Shown here: piece by piece, positions 10,498-19,720 of the stretch
Layout: each line of letters opens with the position of its first letter
Position numbering within the stretch: position 1 is the stretch's first letter
NCBI GenBank assembly: GCA_903873705.1
Contig: CAIQPK010000026.1
Span: 1 to 56,814 of the forward strand
Source of the DNA: an uncultured Acidobacteriota bacterium
Lineage (GTDB): Bacteria > Acidobacteriota > Terriglobia > Terriglobales > Acidobacteriaceae
Length of the DNA stretch: 56,814 nt
Reading direction: 5' to 3'
Notes under the pieces: generated by a model
The model's input: the letters and a program-made list of their open reading frames with translations, nothing else
The model's database searches: none
Told to the model about the DNA's origin: nothing
Translations under genes and position numbers: made by a program

Positions 10498-10835
10498 TGC
10501 ACCTGCTCATCTGCCTATACGAAAAACAGACCACCCCAGGATGCAAAAACTTTCACCCCACCCCAAAATCCAAACCCAACCCAACCCAACCAAACCCACC
10601 CAAACCAAACGTCATCGCGACCGGAGCATCGCGTTTTATGCGATGCGCAGTGGAGAGATCCCCGCATTGGCACTTGCCGTTGCTCTTGCCCTTGCCCTTG
10701 CCTTTGCCCTTGCCTTTGCCCTTGCCCTTGCCGTTGCCGTTGCCTTTGCCTTTGCCTGTTTTTCGCCGTCATCCTGAGGCGCAGCCGAAGGACCCCCGAA
10801 TTGCGGAGCGCCACAACCCCCAAATCAGCGCCGCC
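10498..10835. repeat. Intergenic mosaic: A/C-rich repeats, element C, hexamer array, element B
   Basis: No gene seen. 10560-10608 is a degenerate AACCCAACCC repeat. 10610-10672 is element C (CGACCGGAGCATCGCG core, then GCAGTGGAGAGATCCCC). 10672-10757 is a period-6 array of CTTGCC/TTTGCC/GTTGCC units. 10757-10815 is element B. The same C-hexamer-B order recurs at 41569-41726. Confidence 0.9.
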
Positions 10836-11645
10836 CTACCGTTCCACCATCTCCACCGCCTGAGGCACGCTCAGCGTATTCTCCACCCGCTTGAACTCTC
10901 CCCGCGTCACATCCTGGTTCCGGCTGATCGACTTGAACAGCGCCGCCTTCCCCCGAATATCCGAAATCACCCGCACCGTCCGCCAGTCCCCATCGAACGC
11001 CGCCTTGGTCGTCTCGAAATTGCTCCCCGCCTTCACGCTCACCAGCCCAAACCCGATGCTCAGATCCGCCGGCAGCCGACCCTCGATATGGTGCAGCCGC
11101 ATCTGCCGCTGATTGATCAGCATCCACCCCGACATCCCATGCAGCACCCGCTCTTCCATCCCGCTCGGCGAGTAATTCGGGTCCGGCCGAAAATCAATCC
11201 GCCAGTCCCCGTTCTGCTCCTTCATGTTTTCCAGGATGAATGCCTTCGGCAGCAGCTCCAGCATCTGCCGCGCATGCGTCTCGTCGTCCTTCTGCGCCTG
11301 TTCGCGTTTCACAAACGCCTCCGGATGCGCCGCATCCTCCGCCAGCCGTCCACGCTCTTTCCCCGCCCGGTCCGGCGGCAACGGCTGTCCATCTTCCTTC
11401 AGCAGGAACCGCACCCGCCCCGACGGCGTCTCCGCTATCCGCTCCGTCCACATATGCTCGCCCGTTCTTTCTGACCGCTCCTCGGCGACATACATATAGT
11501 TGTCGCGATGCGCCTGTGCCGCGCGCTCCTGCGCCAACATCGTGTTCACCACGTCCTTCGCCGTCTGCTGCGCCTGTACTCCGACACCCACCAGCGCCAC
11601 GCCCATCGCGGCAACCCACCGCATCCGTCTTGCTACTTTCTGCAT
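10836..11645 (-). CDS. Secreted protein of unknown function, possibly LolA-like fold
   Basis: A 269-residue exported protein. The ATG (MQKVARRMRWVAAMGVALVG) has GAGG eight bases upstream and opens a clear signal peptide ending VQAQQ; the frame runs open upstream without support. The mature protein has an Ala/Gln/Arg helix near its start, a Lys/Asp/Glu-rich middle and beta-type stretches such as DWRIDFRPDPNYSPSGMEERV, LHHIEGRLPADLSIGFG and GDWRTVRVISDIRGKAALF. This pattern recalls outer-membrane-lipoprotein-sorting-like proteins near acidobacterial ECF genes, but I cannot confirm the family. It lies upstream of the ECF sigma gene on the same strand. Confidence 0.7.
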   Translation of the reverse strand: MQKVARRMRWVAAMGVALVGVGVQAQQTAKDVVNTMLAQERAAQAHRDNYMYVAEERSERTGEHMWTERIAETPSGRVRFLLKEDGQPLPPDRAGKERGRLAEDAAHPEAFVKREQAQKDDETHARQMLELLPKAFILENMKEQNGDWRIDFRPDPNYSPSGMEERVLHGMSGWMLINQRQMRLHHIEGRLPADLSIGFGLVSVKAGSNFETTKAAFDGDWRTVRVISDIRGKAALFKSISRNQDVTRGEFKRVENTLSVPQAVEMVER

Positions 11646-11739
11646 GTGTGCTGCCTCATCTGCCACGTTGTCGGATGCCGAAATCGCTTTGCGTGCCACA
11701 CTAAGAGACGAATCGCGAAGCTCCTCGAAAGCATACGGC

Positions 11740-12246
11740 ATGATCACGCTGCACGAAATTACCGTCATTCACGCGCCGCTCCCTCGCTGCTTCGATCTCG
11801 CTCGTTCCATCGAGGTCCACCTCCTCGGCAACACCCACTTCGGTGAGCAGGCCACAGCCGGAACTTGCTCCGGTCTCATCGGCCCTGGCCAGTCCGTCAC
11901 CTGGCGCGCCCGCCACTTCTTCGTCCGCCAGCAACTCACCAGCGCCATCACCGCGTACGACCCGCCCACCTACTTCCAGGACACCGTGGAACGCGGCGCG
12001 TTCAAGTCCATGCAACACGACCATACCTTCCGCGCTCTCCCACCCGCCCCCGACAACTCACCCCTCACCGAAATGCGCGACACCTTCCGCTTCTCCGCTC
12101 CGCTAGGCCCACTCGGCTGGATAGCCGAGCGCATCATCCTCCGCCGCTACATGCACAACCTCTTGGCCGAACGTAACGCCATCATCAAGCAGGTAGCCGA
12201 ATCCAACCACTGGCGAGGTTACTTGCCCTCCGGCGTCGGCCCGTAG
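11740..12246 (+). CDS. SRPBCC (START-like) ligand-binding protein
   Basis: A 168-residue soluble protein of the SRPBCC/polyketide-cyclase superfamily, which folds around a hydrophobic cavity. The start MITLHEITVIHAPLPRCFDLA is the classical first strand and helix. Further family cues are GPGQSVTWRARHFFVRQQL, TYFQDTVERGAFKSMQHDH and the C-terminal helix LGWIAERIILRRYMHNLL. It is divergent from the secreted protein upstream and converges with the ATP-grasp gene, overlapping its 3' end by 28 bp. The ligand is unknown. Confidence 0.82.
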   Translation: MITLHEITVIHAPLPRCFDLARSIEVHLLGNTHFGEQATAGTCSGLIGPGQSVTWRARHFFVRQQLTSAITAYDPPTYFQDTVERGAFKSMQHDHTFRALPPAPDNSPLTEMRDTFRFSAPLGPLGWIAERIILRRYMHNLLAERNAIIKQVAESNHWRGYLPSGVGP

Positions 12247-13121
12247 TACTTCTCCGGGATGGCCGTCCCGTTGCGCCATAAATTGCCCAGCGCGCGATCA
12301 AAATCCGGCGGATCGAACAGCGCCTGTCCAGCCCCCGGCGTATGGGTCATCTCGCCAAAATAAATGCGCCCCCGGCACGCGTAGAGATCCACCCGAACAA
12401 ACTTGAATCCGGCTGCCAGCTTCTCCGCCACCGCCATCATTTCTTCCAGGTTGTCCGGACGCGGCATCGGTGGCCCCGGCGGCGGTTCCTGCCGGATCGC
12501 CAGTTCTCTCCACTCGGGGTTCACATGTGCGCGCCGATTCCCATCCGCGCGATTGATCGGCTGCACAATCGCCGTCCTCTGATGAAACACCCACAATTTG
12601 TACTCGGCCGGCGGCAGCCCCCCATCATCCACCAGCAGCTCATCGAAGACCACCCGCCGCGCGATGCGCTGATAATGCATCTCCTGCGCGAACTCGGAAT
12701 AATCCAACGCCTGCCACTCCCGTATGCGTTCACGCAACTGCTCTGCGCTAACCAGGCTCTTGTCGCGAACGATGAAATTCATCTTGCAGCCGTGCGCTCC
12801 CTTCATAACAAAGGCGCTCGGTAAAGCTTCGAAATCAAGCTCATCCGGTCCGTCAATAACGGCATAAAGCGGGATCAAATACTGGTCGCCAACACGGTCC
12901 GCCACCCACGAACGCACCGCGAACTTGTCCGCGGGCAGCGCCAGTTCGCTCTGGTTCCGTTGCAGCTTAGTCTGGTTGATAAGCTCACTGTAAGTCCGCG
13001 GAAAAATGAAAAACCGTAGCTCGCCATGACACCAGCGATGCTTCCGAGCCAACTTCAAACGCAGCGGAAGACGTGGCCCGATAAAGTCAACAACTTTGGA
13101 AATAAACTGGATTGGCCGCAT
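12219..13121 (-). CDS. TupA-like ATP-grasp protein, paralogue 1
   Basis: A 300-residue protein resembling the TupA-like ATP-grasp family, seen in teichuronopeptide and polysaccharide clusters and thought to form amide bonds to surface glycans. Family cues are YLIPLYAVIDGPDELDFEAL, ALPSAFVMKGAHGCKMNFIV (nucleotide-binding region), EYKLWVFHQRTAIVQ and the acidic metal region FVRVDLYACRGRIYFGEMTH. It is about 45 percent similar by eye to the next gene, indicating tandem duplication. No glycan cluster surrounds it, so substrate is open. Its 3' end overlaps the SRPBCC gene. Confidence 0.8.
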   Translation of the reverse strand: MRPIQFISKVVDFIGPRLPLRLKLARKHRWCHGELRFFIFPRTYSELINQTKLQRNQSELALPADKFAVRSWVADRVGDQYLIPLYAVIDGPDELDFEALPSAFVMKGAHGCKMNFIVRDKSLVSAEQLRERIREWQALDYSEFAQEMHYQRIARRVVFDELLVDDGGLPPAEYKLWVFHQRTAIVQPINRADGNRRAHVNPEWRELAIRQEPPPGPPMPRPDNLEEMMAVAEKLAAGFKFVRVDLYACRGRIYFGEMTHTPGAGQALFDPPDFDRALGNLWRNGTAIPEKYYGPTPEGK

Positions 13122-13316
13122 AGTTACCTATGGAACGACCCTATCCCAAGTACACCGCAAGTGCTAACGCACCGCTTGACGGTGAGCCACGCGGACGCCC
13201 ACGGCATTGATCCAGCCCCAGCACGCGATGCCACTGCCCAGCTGGAACGTTTCCCCAGGAAAAGCCGGCACCCTATCGATCACCAACACACAATGCCGCC
13301 CGCAAATCCACACCCA

Positions 13317-14207
13317 CTACTCCACCCGAAGAAGATACTTCTCCGGAATCTCCCCACCCTCACGCCACACCTTCCCCAGCGCCAAATCAAACTCCTTCGG
13401 TCGAAACACCTCGCGCCCCGCATTCGGCGTATGCGTCATCTCCCCGAAGTAGACGCGCCCGCGGTGCGCATACAGATCCACGCGTACAAACTCAAACCCC
13501 GCCGCCAGCTTCTCTGCCACCGCCAACATCTCCTCCAACTCCGTCGGCCTCGCCAGCGCCACCGTCCCGCGCGGCCACGATTGCTCAATATCCAGCTCTC
13601 TCCAATCCCGCGTAAAGAAATTCCGCGTGTTCCCGCTGAACCGGTCCGTGATCACCTGCACCATCGCTGTTTTCTGGTTCAGCACAAACAGCTTGTAATC
13701 CGCCGGCACCTCACCGCGCTCGTCCAGCAGCAACTCCTCCACCACCACCCGCGGCGTAATCAACCCGTAGTGCTGCTCCTCAGCAAACGTGGTGTAATCC
13801 GTCAGCAACCAGTCCCGCACCCGCCGCCGCAGGTCCTCCTCGCCAATCTCGTCCTTGTCGCGGACAATCGCGTTCATCCCGGAGCCATGCGTCGACTTCA
13901 AAATAAAGGCCCCCGGAAGACTCTCCAGCTTCAGGTCTTCCGCCCGGTTCAAAACCGCGATCAGCGGAATCAGGTACCGCTCCCCCACCCGCTCCGCCAC
14001 CCAGGCCCGCACAGCATACTTGTCCGTCGTCAGGACCACCAGCCGCTGATCGCCCTTCAACCGGCTGTGCTGCAACAACTCCGTAAACGTCCGCGGAAAG
14101 AAGAAAAACCGCAGCTCCCCATGGAGCCACCAATGCATCCGCGCTAGCCTCAGCCGCTCGGGAAAATAAGGCGCGATGAAATCGATGACCGCAGACACAG
14201 TGCTCAA
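13317..14207 (-). CDS. TupA-like ATP-grasp protein, paralogue 2
   Basis: A 296-residue paralogue of the downstream gene with the same ordered motifs: HGELRFFFFPRTFTELL, YLIPLIAVLNRAEDLKLESL, LPGAFILKSTHGSGMNAIV, DYKLFVLNQKTAMVQVI and FVRVDLYAHRGRVYFGEMTH near residue 255. The reading begins at a TTG with GGAG closely upstream; a GTG three codons later is an alternative. A gene-free 195-bp spacer separates the two paralogues. Inferred role: ATP-dependent ligation in cell-envelope glycan modification; unproven. Confidence 0.8.
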   Translation of the reverse strand: MSTVSAVIDFIAPYFPERLRLARMHWWLHGELRFFFFPRTFTELLQHSRLKGDQRLVVLTTDKYAVRAWVAERVGERYLIPLIAVLNRAEDLKLESLPGAFILKSTHGSGMNAIVRDKDEIGEEDLRRRVRDWLLTDYTTFAEEQHYGLITPRVVVEELLLDERGEVPADYKLFVLNQKTAMVQVITDRFSGNTRNFFTRDWRELDIEQSWPRGTVALARPTELEEMLAVAEKLAAGFEFVRVDLYAHRGRVYFGEMTHTPNAGREVFRPKEFDLALGKVWREGGEIPEKYLLRVE

Positions 14208-14298
14208 TAACTCCGTCGTACTTTATATCGAACCTGACCCTGCGCGAATCCCCTCAGTGCGCCTGCGCGTCGCAGCCGCCTCGCCTGACGCATTCGGG

Positions 14299-15981
14299 TC
14301 ATCGTCCAGATTCCGTCCCCTTGATAAACGCCGAAACGTCCGCGTGAAACTGCTTCAGTACGTCTTCGTTCACGTACACCATGTGTCCGCTCCCGTAATA
14401 CTTGTAGCTGATGTTCTTCTGCAGCTCCTGCGGAATCGGCAGATGGTGCATCTCGAACTTGCCCTCGAAGTACGGTGTCGCAAGGTCATAGTAGCCACCC
14501 GCCAGCAGCACCTTCATCCGCGGGTTGGATTTCATCGTGTACGCCAGGTCCGGCATCACATTCGTGCCGCCCTCGCCCTGCCCAACCGGCGGTCCACCCG
14601 GAGCCTGGTGCCGCAGGTCCCATGAAAAACTCGCATCGCCATAAAGCGTGGACTTGTACGTCTGGTCGGCACCGTACTTCAGATCGGCACGAAGGTAGTG
14701 GTTGATCGCGGTCGTGTACGCCGAACTGATCGCGTTACTCTGCGGGTCATACTCCGCTTCTTCGCTCAGCGGGTTGTAGTCGGGTCCTTTGTAACGCGTG
14801 TCCAGGCGTCCCGTAGTAACCCCGTCGGGGTCCTGCAAGTTCTTGCTGAACCCCCCACCCTGCACCCGCAGATTGGCCTTCATCAGGTAAGCAACCGGCA
14901 GCCCGGTATAGCCGTGGAGCTTCTCCGCAATCGCCTGCTTCCGTGCCTCCGTCAGGTCGCTCCCTTGCAGCAGCGCCGACATGTACTCGCCCAGCGCAAA
15001 CTGTTCTACCTCGGCTAGAAATGGCTCCACCGCAGCCGGCGGATTAGCCAGCTTCTTGTGATAAAAAGCGCTGGCCGCGTACGTCGGAAGCGCCAGCGCA
15101 TACGCCTGGTCCACCCCCGGGTTCCACTTCGGTCCATCCACACTGTTGTCAAAACTCAGGATCGCGGAGAGCAGCACAATCCCGTTCAGGTCCACGTTCT
15201 GCAGTGCCGCACTCAGCACCGCGCTCCGCGGGGTGCCGTAGCTCTCGCCGAACAGATACTTCGGTGAGTTCCAGCGCTCGTACTTGGTCAGAAAGCGCCG
15301 GATAAAACGCTCGAACGCGTGGGCATCCTGGTCCGTTCCCCAGAACGCCTTCTCCTTGTCCTTCCCCATGATCCGGCTGAAGCCTGTTCCCGGCGCGTCG
15401 ATGAAAACCACATCACTTACGTCCAGCAGGCTGTAATCGTTGTTCACAATCTTGTAAGGTGCGCCCTCGTCGTGCTGCGTATCGGTCGTCAACACCCGCT
15501 TCGAGCCAAAGCTTCCCATATGCAGCCACATCGACGATGAGCCCGGGCCACCGTTATACAAAAACGTGATCGGCCGCGACTCCGACGCGCTCCCCTTCTT
15601 GAAGTAAGCCGCGTAAAACATCCGAGCCGTCGCCGGTGCATCCTCGGGCTTGGCGGGGTCGGCAGGGTTCATCCCATTGGGAAGCGTCCTCCCATCGAGC
15701 GCCAGCAGCGCGTCCTGCGGATCGGTTGCCCCAACCGTCAGGGTCCCCGCCACAGCCTTGTAAGCGATCACCTGCCCACCCACCGTCACCGTGCCCTCGG
15801 TCGTCGCGTCCTCAGCAACAGCTGCCGCCGCAGAAACAGGCGTACCCGTCACCACAAACTTCGCTACCGATTTATCCGCGTCCCGCTTCGCGTCAGGTGA
15901 CCCCTGCGCCCACGCCGTCGTCGCGACACCGAGCATCAATCCGACACACAATCCACCCCAGCCCTTTACGATCAGCTTCAT
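14299..15981 (-). CDS. Secreted serine carboxypeptidase, peptidase family S10
   Basis: A 560-residue exported S10 peptidase. The ATG (MKLIVKGWGG) has AAGGAG eight bases upstream and opens a signal peptide cut near AWAQ. The oxyanion region reads GGPGSSSMW (residues 144-152; canonical GGPGCSS), the nucleophile is S247 in FGESYG, the acid is in GGYYDLATPY and the histidine is in GSGHMVY near the C-terminus. All three catalytic residues are present. A low-complexity segment (residues 28-65) separates signal and enzyme. It would remove C-terminal residues from peptides in the periplasm or outside. It stands alone on the minus strand. Confidence 0.93.
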   Translation of the reverse strand: MKLIVKGWGGLCVGLMLGVATTAWAQGSPDAKRDADKSVAKFVVTGTPVSAAAAVAEDATTEGTVTVGGQVIAYKAVAGTLTVGATDPQDALLALDGRTLPNGMNPADPAKPEDAPATARMFYAAYFKKGSASESRPITFLYNGGPGSSSMWLHMGSFGSKRVLTTDTQHDEGAPYKIVNNDYSLLDVSDVVFIDAPGTGFSRIMGKDKEKAFWGTDQDAHAFERFIRRFLTKYERWNSPKYLFGESYGTPRSAVLSAALQNVDLNGIVLLSAILSFDNSVDGPKWNPGVDQAYALALPTYAASAFYHKKLANPPAAVEPFLAEVEQFALGEYMSALLQGSDLTEARKQAIAEKLHGYTGLPVAYLMKANLRVQGGGFSKNLQDPDGVTTGRLDTRYKGPDYNPLSEEAEYDPQSNAISSAYTTAINHYLRADLKYGADQTYKSTLYGDASFSWDLRHQAPGGPPVGQGEGGTNVMPDLAYTMKSNPRMKVLLAGGYYDLATPYFEGKFEMHHLPIPQELQKNISYKYYGSGHMVYVNEDVLKQFHADVSAFIKGTESGR

Positions 15982-16259
15982 TCGGAAACGCTCCTTCACA
16001 TCCGGCTATGCTTTGTGATGTGAAGTATAGCCGTCATCCCGGCCGGAACGCGTCTGCCTTCCTCTAACTGCTCCGCCACCGTCACCCGAGTACCGGACGT
16101 GCATCATCGCCAACACGTTCAACCGCCAATGACTATGGCGAGCTTCCGCCGTGCTCCGCCTGCCACCGGCGCAAAAAAATCATGAGAAGCCGCGCTGCCC
16201 GCTAATTCCTGCCTCTCAATCTTAAGTTGGCACCACCCATTTATCCTTACTTCAAACCC

Positions 16260-17114
16260 ATGACCCTCCGCTCCGCCCTCGCCGCAGCCGTCCCCCGCAT
16301 CGCCGGGACCAACGCTCGCCGCGACGCCGAAACCCTCCTCGCCCACACCATCGGACGCGACCGTCCCCACATCCTCGCCCACCCCGAAGCCGAAATCCCT
16401 TGCGAGCAACTCGCCGCCTTCGACACCCTCATCACCCGCGGCGCCACCGGCGAGCCCCTCCAATACCTCACCGGCCACCAGGAGTTCTACTCCCTCGACT
16501 TCCGCGTCACCCCCGCCGTCCTCATCCCCCGCCCTGAAACCGAGCACCTCGTCGAAGCCGCACTCCTCTGGGCCACCCGCCACCACGACGGCCGCACCCT
16601 CCGCATCGCCGACATCGGCACCGGCTCCGGCGCCATCGCCGTCGCGCTAGCCACCCACCTCGCCGGCGCCAGCTTTTTCGCCACGGACACCTCCGCCGAA
16701 GCCCTGACCATCGCCCGCCAAAACGCCGCCACGCACAGCGTTACCCGCCGCATCCAGTTCATCGAGTGCGACCTCCTCTCCGGCCTCGCCGACCAGATCG
16801 CAGCCGGCCTCCGCTTCGACGCCATCGTCTCCAACCCGCCCTACATCCCCCTCGGCGACGCCCCCACCATGCAACGCGAAGTCGTCGCCCACGAACCCCA
16901 CGCCGCCCTCTTCGCCGGCTCCGACGGCCTCGAAGTCTACCGCCGCCTCATCCCCGCAGCCCGCGCCGCCCTCCGCTCCAACGGCCTCCTGGCCCTCGAA
17001 ATTGGCTACGGCCAACGCGATGCCCTCACCACCCTGCTCCAGGGTTGGAACAAGATTCGCTTCATCGACGACTACCAGGGCATCCCCCGCATCGTCCGCG
17101 CCCTCCGCCCCTAG
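16260..17114 (+). CDS. prmC: Peptide chain release factor N5-glutamine methyltransferase
   Basis: PrmC/HemK methylates the GGQ glutamine of release factors RF1 and RF2. The 284-residue protein has the helical N-terminal domain (ARRDAETLLAHTIGRDR, LQYLTGHQEFYSLDF), the VLIPRPETEHLVE stretch, the SAM-binding loop IADIGTGSGAIAVALA (residues 116-131) and the catalytic NPPY at 192-195. The start is the ATG at MTLRSALAAA; an in-frame TTG 11 codons upstream is less likely. It converges with the DUF4126 gene with a 4-bp overlap. No release-factor gene is next to it. Confidence 0.95.
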   Translation: MTLRSALAAAVPRIAGTNARRDAETLLAHTIGRDRPHILAHPEAEIPCEQLAAFDTLITRGATGEPLQYLTGHQEFYSLDFRVTPAVLIPRPETEHLVEAALLWATRHHDGRTLRIADIGTGSGAIAVALATHLAGASFFATDTSAEALTIARQNAATHSVTRRIQFIECDLLSGLADQIAAGLRFDAIVSNPPYIPLGDAPTMQREVVAHEPHAALFAGSDGLEVYRRLIPAARAALRSNGLLALEIGYGQRDALTTLLQGWNKIRFIDDYQGIPRIVRALRP

Positions 17115-17617
17115 CGCGGAACCGACAACACCGACGGAAACGTCTCCGCGATATAGGCCATATAAAACGTCAGCACCACCGCCACCGCCATCCCCAGCGT
17201 CAGCGCCGACTCCGTCAGCGCCACCGGCAGATCCCGCCCCACCACTCGCGCCATATACATCCGGGCCCGATACCCGCCAAATGCCCCCACCAACGCGCCC
17301 AGCACCCCAAACACCATCCCGCCGGCAATCGGCTCCATCACCGACGTCGCCAGCACCGCCCCCGCCAGCGCCCCCAGCACAATCCGGCCCACCAGTGGCC
17401 CAGTCGTCTTACGCGCCGGCACCCCCGGCCACGTATCCCACACATACTCGCCCAGCGCAGCCGCCGTAAAAACAATCAGGAACCCCGGCGTCGTTACCCA
17501 GATCGCCCACGTCCCATCCAGCTTCAAATACCCCAGCCGCGCGCCCCAGCAGATCACCGCCATCGGCGTGAACGCGCGCATTCCCGTAGCTATGCCAACC
17601 AGAACGATCCAATACAC
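17111..17617 (-). CDS. DUF4126 family membrane protein
   Basis: A 168-residue integral membrane protein with four or five helices, starting at a GTG (MYWIVLVGIATGMRAFTPMA). The N-terminal GIATGMRAFTP and the glycine-rich GALAGAVLATSVMEPIAGGMVFGVLGALVGAFGG stretch fit DUF4126. Function is unknown. Its 3' end overlaps prmC by 4 bp in convergent orientation; it lies 6 bp after glyA on the same strand, so it may be co-transcribed with glyA. Confidence 0.82.
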   Translation of the reverse strand: MYWIVLVGIATGMRAFTPMAVICWGARLGYLKLDGTWAIWVTTPGFLIVFTAAALGEYVWDTWPGVPARKTTGPLVGRIVLGALAGAVLATSVMEPIAGGMVFGVLGALVGAFGGYRARMYMARVVGRDLPVALTESALTLGMAVAVVLTFYMAYIAETFPSVLSVPR

Positions 17618-17623
17618 GCGCGC

Positions 17624-18886
17624 CTAATTCCTGAGCCAGCCGTACAGTGGAAACCGCTCCGCCAACTCACCCACCTGCCCGCGAATCTTAGCCAACCGCC
17701 CGGCATCGCCGCGATGCTCCAGCGCCTCGGCGATCCACGCAGCGATCGTCCGCATCTCGTCTTCGCCCATGCCGCGCGTCGTCAGCGCCGGGGTGCCAAT
17801 CCGAATGCCGCTCGGCCGCAGCGGCGGATTCACATCGAACGGAATCGCATTCTTGTTCACCGTGATCCCGGCCTCACCCAGCGCAAACTCCGCCTCCGAC
17901 CCCAATATCCCTTTCGAGAACACATCCACCAGCATCAGGTGCGTATCCGTTCCGCCCGAAATCACGCGATACCCCTCAGCCTGCATCGCCGCCGCCAAAG
18001 CCTTCGCATTCGCCACCGTCTGCTTCGCATAGGCCGCAAACTCCGGCTGCAGCGCCTCACCGAACGCAACCGCCTTGGCTGCAATCACATGCATCAGCGG
18101 CCCGCCCTGCTGCCCCGGGAAAACACTCCGGTCCACCCCCGCAGCAAACTGCTGCTCGCAAAGAATCAATCCCGCCCTTGGGCCCCGCAGCGTCTTGTGC
18201 GTCGTCGACGTCACAATGTGCGCATGAGGCACCGGAGAAGGATGCGCCCCGCCCGCCACCAGTCCCGCAAAGTGCGCCATGTCCACCAGGAAGAACGCGC
18301 CGACCTTATCCGCAATCTGCCGCATCCGCGCAAAATCAAACGTCCGCGGATAAGCCGATCCGCCGCCGATAATCATCTTCGGCTTCACTTCCACGGCCTG
18401 CTCTTCCAGCTGGTCGTAATCGATCGTCTCGGTATCCTGTCGGACTTTGTACCCCGCAACGTTATAAAGCTTTCCGGAAAAGTTCAGCTTGTGCCCGTGC
18501 GTCAAATGGCCGCCGTTAGCCAGGTCCAGACCCAGGATCGTATCCCCCGGCTGGATCAGGGTCATATAAGCCGCCGCATTCGCCTGCGACCCCGAGTGCG
18601 GCTGCACATTGGCATGCTCGGCCCCGAACAGCCGTTTCACGCGGTCCCGAGCCACGTTCTCCACGACATCGGCGTACTCGCATCCCCCGTAGTACCGCTT
18701 GCCCGGATACCCCTCGGCATACTTGTTCGTAAACACCGTCCCCGCCGCTTCCAGCACCGCACGCGAAACGAAGTTCTCCGAAGCAATCATCTCCAGCCCC
18801 TCGTGCTGGCGGTCCACTTCGTTTTCAATCTGGGCTGCGATTTCCGGGTCGGAGACAGAGAGCGGCGCATTCAAATCAATCGGCAT
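17624..18886 (-). CDS. glyA: Serine hydroxymethyltransferase
   Basis: GlyA converts serine and tetrahydrofolate to glycine and methylene-tetrahydrofolate using PLP. The 420-residue product starts at [20 protein letters not shown]. Landmarks are [14 protein letters not shown], the tetrahydrofolate and PLP region [31 protein letters not shown], and the PLP lysine K231 in [14 protein letters not shown]. Length and motifs are standard. The DUF4126 gene follows closely. About 235 bp separate it from the divergent small gene at 19123; no riboswitch is recognisable there. Confidence 0.97.
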   Translation of the reverse strand: MPIDLNAPLSVSDPEIAAQIENEVDRQHEGLEMIASENFVSRAVLEAAGTVFTNKYAEGYPGKRYYGGCEYADVVENVARDRVKRLFGAEHANVQPHSGSQANAAAYMTLIQPGDTILGLDLANGGHLTHGHKLNFSGKLYNVAGYKVRQDTETIDYDQLEEQAVEVKPKMIIGGGSAYPRTFDFARMRQIADKVGAFFLVDMAHFAGLVAGGAHPSPVPHAHIVTSTTHKTLRGPRAGLILCEQQFAAGVDRSVFPGQQGGPLMHVIAAKAVAFGEALQPEFAAYAKQTVANAKALAAAMQAEGYRVISGGTDTHLMLVDVFSKGILGSEAEFALGEAGITVNKNAIPFDVNPPLRPSGIRIGTPALTTRGMGEDEMRTIAAWIAEALEHRGDAGRLAKIRGQVGELAERFPLYGWLRN

Positions 18887-19122
18887 GACTCGAATTTTAC
18901 GCTGCCATGCTGTTGATCTCACCCAAACGGGGGAACCTCTCTACAACCTTTTTCGCATCCCCAGCCGCCCGCGTGGGATGGTTAACCCGCCTCTTCCGTG
19001 CCACGCTAAGCATGCTCGTTCACGCAGCGTGCCAGGTCACATCCACTACCGGCCCAGCAGCGTAAACCCTTCATTACTACGGGCCCACTTGAACAGATTC
19101 TTGCTGCATAAAGGAACACCCA

Positions 19123-19410
19123 GTGGCACATCGCGTGATCCAGTTCCCCGTCCGTAATGCCTTCGCCTCTCCGCGACAGACCGACTCGCTCGCCCGCGAC
19201 ACCCGCGGTCAGGCTGAGCGCATCGCCGAGCAGGTTGAGGCCGAGATCGCCCGCCTCGCCCTCCGCCAGGCCACCGGAGCCCGCGCCGACTTCGAAGAAG
19301 CCCGCCGCCAGGGCGTCCTCGTCATGCACACCCCCACCCCCCTCTCCCGCCTCCGCAAGCGCCTCAACACCCTCAACTTCACCAGCCTCAAATCCCGCCT
19401 CTTCAGCTAA
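19123..19410 (+). CDS. Small protein of unknown function
   Basis: A 95-residue basic protein starting at a GTG with AAGGA seven bases upstream. The central part (TRGQAERIAEQVEAEIARLAL) is a predicted amphipathic helix; the C-terminus (LSRLRKRLNTLNFTSLKSRL) is strongly basic. No family recognised. An equally long open frame on the opposite strand is a mirror reading. The start signal and codon choice favour the plus strand, but the protein is not proven. Confidence 0.5.
   Translation: MAHRVIQFPVRNAFASPRQTDSLARDTRGQAERIAEQVEAEIARLALRQATGARADFEEARRQGVLVMHTPTPLSRLRKRLNTLNFTSLKSRLFS

Positions 19411-19720
<310 letters not shown>

Noticed and set aside
10665-10760. Frame encoding repeated Leu-Pro or Ala-Val dipeptides
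   Set aside because: Translation of the period-6 array; no start signal or conserved protein.
16766-18916. A 716-codon Arg/Pro/His-rich frame over prmC, DUF4126 and glyA
   Set aside because: Mirror of three real genes; GC-rich third positions produce stop-free frames.
18887-19122. Glycine riboswitch upstream of glyA
   Set aside because: I could not recognise the conserved tandem aptamer cores.
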